Source of the DNA: Bullera alba
Lineage: Eukaryota; Basidiomycota; Tremellomycetes; Tremellales; Bulleraceae
DNA length: 64,000 bases
NCBI GenBank assembly: GCA_001600095.1
Contig: BCIX01000001.1
Span: 2,563,863-2,627,862, forward strand
Reading direction: 5' to 3'
The first letter of the stretch is position 1. Each line of letters begins with the position of its first letter. A model generated the notes under the pieces. That model was not told where the DNA came from. It did not search any database and worked only from the letters and a program-made list of their open reading frames with translations. The translations under genes and the position numbers were made by a program. This document shows, in pieces, positions 1-9,877 of this stretch.

Positions 1-45
1 GCAGTGATCGGCTTTCGAGTCACCTATCGCTAAGCCTCAGTACAG

Positions 46-1837
46 GACACTTTGGCTAGTGAAATTTTGACTGTCACGTCGGATCTGCTGAATTCGTGTG
101 AGCATACTCTGCTTGGATTCTCGCCTATGAACGTAAGTCCTTTTTCAACTTGAGTGAAGAGTGCTGACCGTTGAGCAGTACATCAGTGAGTACCGTATCA
201 CCGCTGGGATTCAGCACTTATGATGCCACTGTCCAGCCAATCTTCGTCTCTCGACTCCGTTCATGCTCCTGATCATACATCAATGGATCACGGAACAATT
301 GACCTTCCGGAGGACCTTGACATCTTCGTTCATCGTCGATGATGCCTCGTCCTCCGGCAGTCCACCTTCCCCTCAGAATCCCGACTTGGCGATGCTCGAG
401 GGCCTGAATATGCAAAGTATAGACGTAACACTTCATGCCTGCCGGTCGCAGATCGATTTGTTCAAGGTGTGTCCAAGCTGCCTTCCTGGATGCCGCGGCT
501 AAGTCCCAGCAGGTACTGTTGCCTACGGGAATGGTGCAAAGTACGTAACATCGTTCTGAAAGGTATCAGAGCGCTATGCTAATACCTCGAAGGCGCTGTG
601 ATATTCTTGCGCGTGCAGATTTCCGCGGCCCTGTTCCTCTCAGAGGTTCCGACCAATGAGCAAGGATACCCGGCGGACTCGGTGCGCAACATCTAAACGC
701 TATGCGAAGCTCCCATATAGCTGACATTGGGTACAGCGCGGCGGAATGGGCTGGACGTGGGAAGCCAAGCAGAGTGAGATCAAAGTCTGCGTGGATGCGT
801 TGTATCAGATGGTAAGCTTTGCGACAATCATTCCCTGCACACTTCGGCTGAACGCTTCTCTTAGGGATGGGGTATGTGGCTTGTTGAAGTAGCTGTATTG
901 AATTCGACTGATATGACACTCTTTAGCTTGGGCCGATGTCGGCGAGACCCTTAACAGCATCATGGTGACTATGGAGCGGATGGAGCCAACCCTGGACCAA
1001 TTGGCGGCCTACGCCAGTCAGCCCAAGAGCAGAAACGTCAGAGTTGAGTCTGCCAAAATACAAGAGGAGATGCAGCAGGCCACGCTGCTCAAACAGGCAA
1101 TGGTCTTCTGGCCACCGAAGTGAGTCTAAGCAGTCCCTTAATCTGAATCACGAACAGGGCCGCTGACGACTTGACCTCCTAGATCGGTTCCGACAATGAT
1201 CGAATCGGCAATGAGAGATTTACAGATTTCTCCGGATAGGCCGGTGCAACAGCTCGATCTGACATCATCTGCTGTGCCTTGGCGAGAACTCGACGAAGTG
1301 AATGCGGCAAGATCCTCCCGACTGGTTTCCCAGCAACATAGTCAATCTGGGCTGCCTGGAGATGTCATTGACGCGTGGCAGAAAGCTGGGGCTGGGGCCG
1401 GGGAAACGTCTGGACAAACGCAGAACAAGTCGCATGCCTTGAACCGCGCTCTGGATCGGATGGGCGTACCGGACTTTGATCTGGCCAGAGCAGGACACAC
1501 CACCTGGCCAACACCTACAACACAAACGCCATCAGACGAACATATTGCGTGGGGAGCTCATGGCAGTGTCCCGGATCCGTCCTTATGGCCAACAGAAACA
1601 GCGAATGCTGCCATGGTCAATCCACCCGATTGGACAAGTGGTCCGAGCGATACGTGGAACGAAGCCCAATTCGACTGGACACCCGACACAAGTGACGGGC
1701 CACCAGCCAGTAAGAGACCTAACACTGCAGCTGGCGCACCGTTTGTTCCGGGTGAGGGATTGGACGAGATGGATCTCGAAGTCCTGCTCAGGGACATCGA
1801 AAATGGTGCATTTGGCAGCTTCAGTGGTTCGACATGA
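46..1837 (+). CDS. Fungal transcription factor, C-terminal part (5' truncated)
   Basis: This is the 3' part of a multi-exon gene whose start lies left of the window. Exons I can place are 46-132 (after a TACAG acceptor), probably one around 263-464, then 737-811, a 7-nt microexon 865-871, 927-1119 and 1183-1837 (stop TGA). The last five junctions keep one frame: a helical stretch with the residues VDALYQMGWAWADVGETL and then a low-complexity Ser/Thr/Pro/Asp/Trp-rich tail with several acidic patches. The alternation of helical alpha-alpha segments with a disordered acidic tail is typical of the C-terminal half of fungal Zn2Cys6 regulators, but the DNA-binding domain is outside the window, so the family call is an inference. 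It is tail-to-tail with another regulator gene (163 bp between stops). Upstream exon limits before position 737 are uncertain. Confidence 0.5.
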
Positions 1838-1999
1838 GGAACGCGCTCTGCTGGGTCAGGACGTGCCAACCTCTGGGAACCGGTACATGAACGCTATATA
1901 ATATAAATTAGAGTCGTAATTACTCGGCTATCTGCTACAACCTATTGTACAAACTACAGGGAGAGAACGTTCTCTGATGTATCGCATAGCAAGTCAATC

Positions 2000-4900
2000 C
2001 TACATCAACCACGGGGCCCATTTGCGATTCACATCGTCTACATCGCTCGCCGTGCAGTCGACCGCTGGCGCCTGACCATACGTAAATTGATCCACCGTCG
2101 AGTACGGGTTGAGCATCGGGTCGGATGCCGGTGGCATTGTTGGGTATGGGAAATTGGCGTTGAAAGTCGTGTCGACGGGAGCGCTGATCGCGTCTTTGGT
2201 GCTCGCCGCTGTCATCCGCTGGACGTACGCATCGACTTCTGCAGTGGTAGAATTAGTCAAATCGACTGGAGGCAGGTTGGGTATTCCCTGCATGTCGAAG
2301 TCGAAGAGGGAGGAGGTACCCAACGCGTTTAGCTGGTTGAAGGACAAGTTGCTGTCCGGTGGCGTGATGGCATTGGGGTTCGGCGGCGTGACTCCGGTCG
2401 ACGATGAATTGTGCAAAGGCGGGGTCGGGACCCTAGAAGGGATCTTGAAAGCTTTGAGGGGAGCGTTCGCTTTCTTCCGTGATACCTCGCAACAAGCTTC
2501 CCGTTCAATCCAATCAATCTCCTTCAAATCCTTGCCCCTAACGACAATCGAGTAGCCTTCCAAAAATTCGGCCATCATGAGGCCAAGGGTAAACCTCTGA
2601 CCATAACGTCGAAGCACTATGCAGCATCATCAGTAAACCTTCGTACGCCATCTTTGATCTCGACACACCGTTACAGAACACCGATACGTCAGACTCGTGC
2701 TGAAGGGCAGCGTCCATGTCGTAGACCTGCGCTGCACGCTCTCTTAGATGCAATGTCAGGCGACCAAGTGTATATAGCGAGCTAGGAGGTGGATCAGCTT
2801 GCTTCCTGCGTCCCTGTGAGCTAGCGACTTACAAGACGAACGAGGCGCTCATGATCGAGGTCACGTCGAGGTTACTGGGTATGCAATGAACCAGAGCCGT
2901 GGCACCGAGGACCGCTTTCTTCAGTATGTCGACGCATGGTGCCGTGGAATTGGAAAATTCCATGAATGGCTCGTGTATTATGCCCAAAGCGATATAAGGC
3001 ATGAGGTGCGCCAGCTACGACGGAGCCGTTAGCCTCGACAGAGTCTGCTCACGTGCGGGAATACTCACAAGAACATCGGCGTTCAGCTGTGAACCATCAG
3101 ACAACTTGTGCACACTCAGTTGAGCAGGTATGTTCCTCCTGCAAGGGGATAAATGTAAGCTCTGCAATATGTGCACACCCAGGTGCACTTACTGGAAAGT
3201 GTAGATGTCATTCATCAGCTGATGATATGGCGTCGAGGTCAACAGAAGTAGGTCGTCGCCTGGAACTGGATCCCTTTGGTTCCAATATCTCAGCATCCTG
3301 AAGGATTATGTCAGCCCGTGGCCCAACTTAAGAACGACTGACTGACCTTGCACTTCTGCTGATCAGTGTCGATGCTGCGAAAGGGTCAATGGAACGTTTT
3401 TAACGCACCGTGGCCCACTCACCTTTGCACGATAGGGTGAAGGCGCTGATGACGGGGTGCCTGCAGTCGGGTCAGCCAGCTGTGATCGATCAATGCCAGC
3501 GCTGTATGACGTACTCTATCAAGGCTCCTGCACTCCTCGCGGTCTGCGGGTTTTCTTCGATGTAATCGTTCTATGCGAGTGAGCGCAGCTCACGAGCAAA
3601 AGTGGGCAAAGCTCACCTCGCCATTCGTATCATTCCACTTGGCTGGGAAGGCACACCAGACTTCATCCAGCTCCATCGTCCCGTTCCAAAACGAGTTGAT
3701 CGAGAAATTGGCGTCCAGCATAAAGGTTAGCCAAACCGTGGCCAATCTCTCTTCTCTCTGTATAGGCGTGGCGGGAGCTTGTAGCATTGGATCTTTGAAG
3801 CGTTGTGGGCGATTCTTGTTTCCCAATTCCAGCGCTTTCACAAGTCGAGCCGGGGTACCAGCGAGAATCCAAGCCTGCATGGGGAATCCTCGGCCAAAGT
3901 AGAGGTCGCAGAGGATGATCTGCGGAGGTGTGAGCTGCGCGCGCGGATACTTAGGAATGTAACTCACACTGGCTTGACACATTTCGACGGTCTCTGTCCC
4001 AGGCCCGACGATGCAGGTCTGAGTGGCTAAGCGGATACTGCGTTGAGCCGCTTCACCCTGAGAAAGGCCAAAGTCCGGGATATCGTCGAGTGTGTCGTGG
4101 GTCTTCTTATACTCGGCGACCTGATTATCCGTTTCCTCTGGCTTGAACGTGTGGACCCATGCGGTATAACTTGCTGCATAGGCGCAGATGGCATGGAGAA
4201 GAGATGGGTGAGGGAACTTGTCTGAAGTCGGAGGCAGTCGGACTCGAGCCAGTAAGGAGGGTCGGTGGAGCATGTGAGGGAGTTGTGGTGCGTGTGCGAA
4301 GAAGGTTTCGATTCTGAGGACGTTCAGCTTCTGAGAATATCAGGGATAACGAAGCAACCTACAGGTGTTCGAGTAGGACTGAGATTGGTCAGCTCTGGTT
4401 GATAATCGCTCAGCAGCACACTCACAAGCAGAAGGTAGTTGCTTTGGCCAATTTGCGGGCACCATGAAGAGTCCTCCCAGATCCCAATCGTTGTTCACGT
4501 CGTTGGACACGGTTGTGCTCTTGTTGTTGTCCTGTACCCAGATCTGCTGGATGTCTGGTCGATTGATATGGCTCGATCCGAACGAATCCACCGTAATATT
4601 GGCGGCAGCGGATGACCCGCTTCCTTGGCGGTGGGATATACCGGCTGGAGATGAATACTGGGACCCGCCGATTGACGGTAGGTTACTGGTCGAGTTGGAG
4701 TCGGCGGGCGTCAACCCAGCCAAGCGTCGTTCGAGTTCCGCTATAATTGTGGAGATTAGGTTCTCGATTCCTGCATTGCCAACAGTACCTACCAATCCTG
4801 GCCAGTAAAAGATCCTTCTCCTCATCGCGTCGGATCTCTTTCTCCCGCTCCAAATTTCGACTGGAGCCTATTGCGCTCTTTGGCCCTTTCTTCTCTGAGA

Positions 4901-5294
4901 CCCGTTTGATGGCATCCTGTCCACCCTTCTTCTTCGTCGCTCCACTATCGTGCGAGTCACTGCGCGGAGCTTGCTGGACATGAGACGTTGTTGGTGACTC
5001 GTCATCGGAAGGCGGAGGCGTGTCAGTGTCCGCATATGTACAGCTGCATCGCGGTGGAGCGACATTGTTTCGGTGAGCTGACCGAAGTGCATGAGCATGA
5101 GAACGGAGGCAAGGCGAGCACACGGGCTTGATCTGAAGAGAGATTAGCGAAGTGAAGGATTCTCTTCCATCCGTATCTCGACTCACCGCATCGCACTTGA
5201 CTTTTCGTTTCTTGCATTGCAGACACGCATGATTTCGCTTGAGTGGCGCGAGAGAGTCGTCGTCGAGAATGTTATCAGCGAAAGAGTCGCTCAT
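2000..5294 (-). CDS. Zn2Cys6 fungal transcription factor
   Basis: The gene reads right to left from ATG at 5294-5292. Exon 1 (5294-5187) and exon 2 (5132-4793) encode a zinc cluster starting HACLQCKKRKVKCD, then CSPC, then a last cysteine pair CSC about 20 residues later; the loop before the sixth cysteine is much longer than the usual 6-8. Exon 3 is 4740-4426, exon 4 a 16-nt microexon 4378-4363, exon 5 4313-3968, exon 6 3919-3617, followed by several more exons to the stop at 2000. Exon 5 opens the fungal-specific regulatory domain (LIETFFAHAPQLPHMLHRPS, the usual hydrophobic HP-RPS signature of PF04082-type middle regions). The C-terminus is Asp/Pro/Thr-rich and may activate transcription. 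Target genes cannot be read from the sequence. The exons between about 3600 and 2600 were followed only roughly. Confidence 0.8.
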
Positions 5295-5822
5295 GATGCG
5301 ACCCGTTGGCGGTTGTAGTGATTGCTGTAGGGCTGAAGGAGACGGTGTAGTGTCCTAGTATACGATTCCCACAGCGCTGTGGATGGCTTTGAGGTGGTCT
5401 ACTATCGCCTGCCGAGGCTCCGAGGACGCTTTGTCAGTGATTTCTATGAGCCGAATTCAAAGGAGCGGGGCGGAGATGATAGAGCGATTGGAACAGAACA
5501 ACAGCCTAGGGGAAAACTCGGACGATGGCCGACGGCCTCGATTACACGTTGTATCATTGCCGCTTTGGGCAAGTGTGCAATCGCTCGTCAACCAGGATCG
5601 TAGATCTGGCTCTCTACATAGCTCATCCTGGCTCATCTACAATCTAAGCATGTTCAGCTCGCCTCGTCTCAAACAGGTCCACCCACCTCAACTGGACAAC
5701 AGCTTCCGAGCTACCGCACTGCCCAGATGCTCGAGTAATCTCTATGGACCACGTTGATCCCAATTGAGTTTACACGAATCACTTAGCTCAAGCTCAGCTT
5801 CGGAGCTGAGAAGCACTGGAGC
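5295..5822. other. Divergent intergenic region, 528 bp
   Basis: This lies between the Zn2Cys6 factor (minus) and the PIG-L gene (plus) and must carry both promoters. I see no convincing ORF, tRNA or TATA box in it; ORFs across it lack coding character. Confidence 0.5.
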
Positions 5823-6791
5823 ATGAAACAGCCTTCATCGCAGACCGCTCCCTCGCTCGGATCGCCGTATGCGTATCGCCTCTCGCGCCTCCTGTTCGTC
5901 GGAGTGGCTCTGCTCTTCCTAGCGGTCGGTTTACAGCTACCAAAGAGTCATGCCTCGGAACTGGACCGACTCGTTCATGATGGTGCGGGCAAGATAGCCT
6001 TACTGCTAACCGCACATCCCGACGACGAGGCAATGTTCTTCTCGCCAACCTTAAGAGCGTTGTCCGGGGCAGGGTGGGATGTGCATGGTCTCTGCTTGTC
6101 AACCGGTGCGTGCGGCTTGGCAAGGGTGTCAAGATCTGACTGTCTCGTCAGGCAATGCAGACGGACTGGGGGACGAACGCCGGGAAGAGCTCTTGAGCAG
6201 TTTCAAAGTCTTCGGCATATCTGAAGATCACGTCGAGGTGTTAGATCACAAGTGAGTCCTTTGGGCTCAGCTGAGGCTGACATTTACCAGGTTGCTCCAG
6301 GATGGCATGTCGGAGATCTGGGATTCTGATGTGATATTGGAGGTTCTAAGAGAACATTTGGCGAAGGTACCCGCTACCCTGGTACGTACAAGACGGAGCG
6401 TTGCGACGACGAACTGACCACCCTAAAGATAGTCACGTTCGACGACCAGGGTGTCTCGGGTCATCCAAATCACATGTCTCTTGGGAAAGCAGTCACACAG
6501 ACGTCCCTGAAAGATACCGTACAAGTGCTGCAATTACGGTCGCCTTCACTGTACTGGAAGTACACTGGTCCGATCTACGCTCTGATCGATAGATTCGTAT
6601 CACATACCCAAGAATGGATCCAGGTTCCTAGCTTGAAGTCGTCTGCCGCCACACTGGTATCCTCACCGCGCGACTGGTGGATCGGCTTCAAGGCGATGCT
6701 GGAACACCGCACCCAGTTGGTCTGGTTCCGATGGCTGTATCTCGCCTTTTCCCAGCTCATGTGGATCAATCAACTCGACATCGCCACATGA
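5823..6791 (+). CDS. GPI12: N-acetylglucosaminyl-phosphatidylinositol de-N-acetylase (PIG-L)
   Basis: Four exons (5823-6105, 6152-6251, 6291-6381, 6429-6791) give a 278-residue protein. It removes acetate from GlcNAc-PI, the second step of GPI-anchor synthesis, on the cytoplasmic face of the ER. Residues about 20-40 form one membrane segment, as in PIG-L proteins. The metal-binding signature TAHPDDE lies near residues 62-68, and the second conserved motif, VSGHPNH, sits in exon 4 near residues 167-173 after the conserved TFDDQG. Length (family about 250-300) and motif order match Gpi12/PIG-L rather than mycothiol-type LmbE enzymes. All introns are 39-50 nt and the junctions preserve frame. 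The start is the first ATG of the open frame and directly precedes the hydrophobic segment. Confidence 0.93.
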
Positions 6792-7125
6792 CCACTGGCA
6801 CCGTGGTGGATAATTGGCGAGGCATCCCGAGCCCGACACCATCTACGTGGAAGCGAGATAGCTCGATCTCAGTGCAGCTTTGGACCATGAATCAATGGTT
6901 ATATCAGAGACAGGCGGTGTAAGGGTTCTGCGCAATATGTGGCTCAGATATCGACTTCGAGCTGTTTTGGCACGTCTGGCCACACGTCGGGGATCGATGC
7001 CAGTGTAAGCTTGAACACAACTTCACAATGTATCTGTATCTGCGCGATAGATGTGTATGTATGACCGCGACCAGCGCGTACATATCGAAGAAAGAATGGT
7101 TTATAGTTCAGAGCCCTTATAGAAC
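6792..7125. other. Convergent intergenic region, 334 bp
   Basis: These are the 3' flanks of the PIG-L gene (plus) and the beta-barrel secreted protein gene (minus). I see only AT-richer stretches compatible with 3' UTRs and no further gene. Confidence 0.5.
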
Positions 7126-8138
7126 TTATGGCGTGAAAGGCACTTGTGGCAACCGTCCCGAACCCTTCGTCCAGCTCCAGGTGATGTTGCCAGTATAACT
7201 GTCCATGCCCAGAAGGCCCACGCCAAGATCTGCAAAGTGCTCAAAGGCCCCTTTAGACAGATCCAGCGATCGGACCGCGCATCCAGGGCATCTATCCGAT
7301 ACCTCCACTGTCAACGTCTTTCCGCCCCAGGAGATATCGAGGTGTTGACCACAGATAGGGTTGACATTGGGGTTGAGGCCATTATAACCTGGCCAGTTAT
7401 CGAACAGCTCCGCGGATACAGCCACGATCTAGAATAGTAGTTAGCTTTGTCGACATGGCAGCTATGGGCGCGACTTACCGGCATCCCGGGGGTGTCCTGG
7501 AAGCCACAAGCGGAAAGACCGACATCAAACCACGTTGCCCAGCCAGAGAAGGGTCCGTTACCAGCGGGATCCACGGTGACTGGCGATGCGGTTGCGACGG
7601 GAGCTCGGGTTGAAGTGGTTGTTTTGGTGGTTGAGGGACTTGGCTTCGCGGAGGTCGTGGGGATTGGTGCTGTGGTGGGCACTGCGGTAGATGGGGCAGC
7701 CGTGGTTTGGGTGGCAGAACTGAAGGCCGGGACCGCAGTGCTGGCGCTGCCTCCGCCAGTGCTGGGCTTCGCGACAGGACACTGAGCTCGCTTCTTCACA
7801 ACCCTAGTGTCCCCTCTCTTCATATGTCCCGGAGTCCTCTTCCCTCTCTTCTCCACTGGAGCGATCCGGTACTGATTTCTTTCCTCCATGGCCTGCGAGA
7901 ATAGACCGGAAGAAGAGCGGCGTCGCGTTTCCAGCTCCGCCCGAGATTCTAGATCCTTCCTCGAATACAACGGTCCCTCTGATCGGACATAGTAGTTTCC
8001 ATCGGCGTGGGTGTGGGAGATCGGCGGGTAGAAGGGGTTGTACGGCTTTGCTTCTGCATTGGCGACTGGTTCAGCGGTGGGCAAGGCCGAAATGGCAGTG
8101 AGGAAGGGGAGTACCGAGAGGAGGGAGGCGACGAGCAT
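7126..8138 (-). CDS. Secreted RlpA-like double-psi beta-barrel (expansin-like) protein
   Basis: Two exons (8138-7479 and 7428-7126, 50-nt intron) encode 320 residues. The N-terminus is a signal peptide (MLVASLLSVLPFLTAISALP, cleavage after ALP or nearby). A basic pro-region follows with several dibasic KR sites that a Kex2-type protease could cut, then a Ser/Thr/Ala/Pro-rich linker that is probably O-mannosylated. The C-terminal 110 residues form the barrel domain: GxATWFDVGLSACG at its start, then NPICG, VEVSDRCPGC and LDLSKGAFEHFADL, the signature set of fungal RlpA/barwin/expansin-like proteins. The Asp in SDRCPGC is the conserved DPBB acid. Likely role is in the cell wall or extracellular space, possibly polysaccharide binding; enzymatic activity is not implied. 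The ATG at 8138 was chosen because upstream codons would spoil the signal peptide. Confidence 0.85.
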
Positions 8139-8836
8139 GTCGAGAGGTTGATGTGGGCAGTGAAGGGGTGTTAGGGAGGTCGGTGTTGTCGCCGGCGACA
8201 ATCTACCAGTCTAAGCGGTGTCAAGGGAGTGTGGGATGCTGTCAAAGCAAGTGCCGGAGCGTACAATCAGTAGTTGTGAAGAGCGGTCAAATGGTGAAAG
8301 TCACAACACGACATCTTGTCAACATGACCCACTGCCCTCGTCCATCGTCGTCGCTGCTTGTGGCGTGGGCCGAACCATGCTCAAGAGGGAACGGCCGAGG
8401 ATGGCAGGTATCAACATTGGCGCTGCTGCGGTGTGCGCCCTCCAGCTAGTCTCGTTACCCGCCCTTCGCCCTCCAGCTAGGAGGGCGGTGACGAGACTAC
8501 CTCCAGCTACGTTACCCTTTAGCTTTGTGTGATTGTAGTTCCTATTCTCGGTGCAGAATTCCTCTTTACAGCTCTGACATCGCAGCCGAGGGTCCCTCAC
8601 GGCCGAGGGATAAAGTTGGGCGAGGAGATATCAGGAGACACGAAGAGGCCGTCTTGGGTAGTATAAGGCAGCGTACCAGAGGGCGACTGGTTCCTGCGAA
8701 GAGGTTGTTGGAGATGGCGGGATGACTTGTGAGACGGCGCGCCATTTGGGTGAAGTCGACAACGCCGCATGCGGTAAGTTCTATGAGCCTGTCCTTTATA
8801 ATGGTGCAGGGTGGTTTAGCCGATGTTGATCCAGAT
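8139..8836. other. Intergenic region upstream of the secreted protein gene
   Basis: About 700 bp between the secreted protein gene and the tRNA-Thr gene. It holds a small cluster of direct and inverted repeats (8439-8509, listed separately). The ORFs across it have no recognisable protein similarity or coding bias. Confidence 0.5.
8439..8509. repeat. Triplicated CCTCCAGCTA repeat with an embedded hairpin
   Basis: The decamer CCTCCAGCTA occurs at 8439-8448, 8470-8479 and 8500-8509, i.e. every 30-31 bp. Between copies 1 and 2 the strand reads AGTCTCGTTACCCGCCC (8449-8465); after copy 2 it reads GGGCGGTGACGAGACT (8483-8498), its near-perfect reverse complement. After copy 3 the words CGTTACCC recur (8510-8517). 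The structure resembles a duplicated and partly inverted 30-bp unit; no larger mobile element borders it. Confidence 0.75.
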
Positions 8837-8925
8837 GCCGCTGTAGTTTAGTGGTTATAATTACGCACTTGTAGCAATATTATCACAACATGCGTGGGTC
8901 TCAGGTTCGAATCCTGACATCGGCA
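8837..8925 (+). tRNA. tRNA-Thr(UGU) with 16-nt intron
   Basis: The cloverleaf can be drawn by hand: acceptor GCCGCTG (8837-8843) with CATCGGC (8918-8924) and discriminator A at 8925; D-arm with GG at 18-19; anticodon stem ACGCA/TGCGT (8863-8867, 8891-8895); anticodon TGT at 8870-8872; T-arm TCAGG/CCTGA around a TTCGAAT loop. The intron, 8874-8889, starts one base after position 37, the canonical eukaryotic site. The B box GGTTCGAATCC is a perfect consensus and a T5 pol III terminator follows at 8929-8933. Pair 5:68 is a C-T mismatch, the one irregularity. Confidence 0.88.
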
Positions 8926-9877
8926 TCGTTTTTGCCAGTTGAATGCCAGTCTGCTTGAAACGGCGCCGTTCTTCTCTTTTGTTGCGGACGTAGGAGGCTA
9001 ACGGGACCGAGGCGGGTTAGACAGCGCACAGAGAGGCATAGACTCAGTCGAGGGTGCTTAGGAAGTGTTCGTACGGCGGCATTTCGGACGGAGAGGGTAT
9101 CTGAGATGGAGAGGTCCGCGAGTATATTAGCCTGGCGATGCATTCACTAACCTGCCAGTCTCCCTTCAGTGACCCAAGTCGTGTTCAAGGACCTTGATGG
9201 CCAGACCACGGTACATATCGGGATGAGGAGAGGAGCGCACTGACCGCTCGCTTTGGTGACAGGTAGCCATGTTTGCGTCGCGGTGTCTGCCTTTCGCTCA
9301 GCCGCCCCCCATGCTTCCTATTCAGTCCGCCAGAGGCTTGATGGCGAACTGAGCAAGGACCCTTCAGCTGTTGTCATCTGACGGCAAGTGGGTGCAGTGA
9401 GTGTCTGAACTGTCAGTACGTGTGTTTTAGTCGGTAGCATTGGTTTGGTGTGTTGTCAATTGTCAATGTCATCAGTGCATTATCGAGTCGACTTTGGAGA
9501 AGGCGTCGGGACAGTGTATCGTAAGGCTCGATAGTCTCCGGCCTGCAGATCATGAGGAGCATAGTGGTGAAGCCAAGTGTAAGGGTGTTGTGAGACGCCG
9601 AGGATAGAAGCAGGCCAAGGACCAGATTGTTCTACGGCGCGCGATGGAAGAGTCTCGCGTCTTCAAAATGTTTCCTCGCAGAAGCATCTGTTTAATTTGG
9701 TGACACGTTTAAGCGCTCTGAAAAGTTCAACCACCACCATGCTGTCGCAGCGTAGCACTCCACGTCCATCTCTCGCATCAGATATTAAACGCTTACAACC
9801 ATCACAACAAAGCAACAGGTATTGCTTTCAAAACTACTCCCTACATTATCCATTAAAACCCATAGAATCACTGCACC
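8926..9877. other. Intergenic region and SSE1 promoter, 952 bp
   Basis: Between the tRNA and SSE1. It must contain the chaperone promoter. I looked for canonical heat-shock elements (GAAnnTTC or TTCnnGAA) in 9400-9877 and found none. An upstream ATG at 9739 opens a frame that overlaps the SSE1 start (see findings). Confidence 0.5.

Noticed and set aside
9400..9877. Heat-shock elements upstream of SSE1
   Set aside because: No GAAnnTTC or TTCnnGAA pair was found; scattered single GAA/TTC words are not enough.
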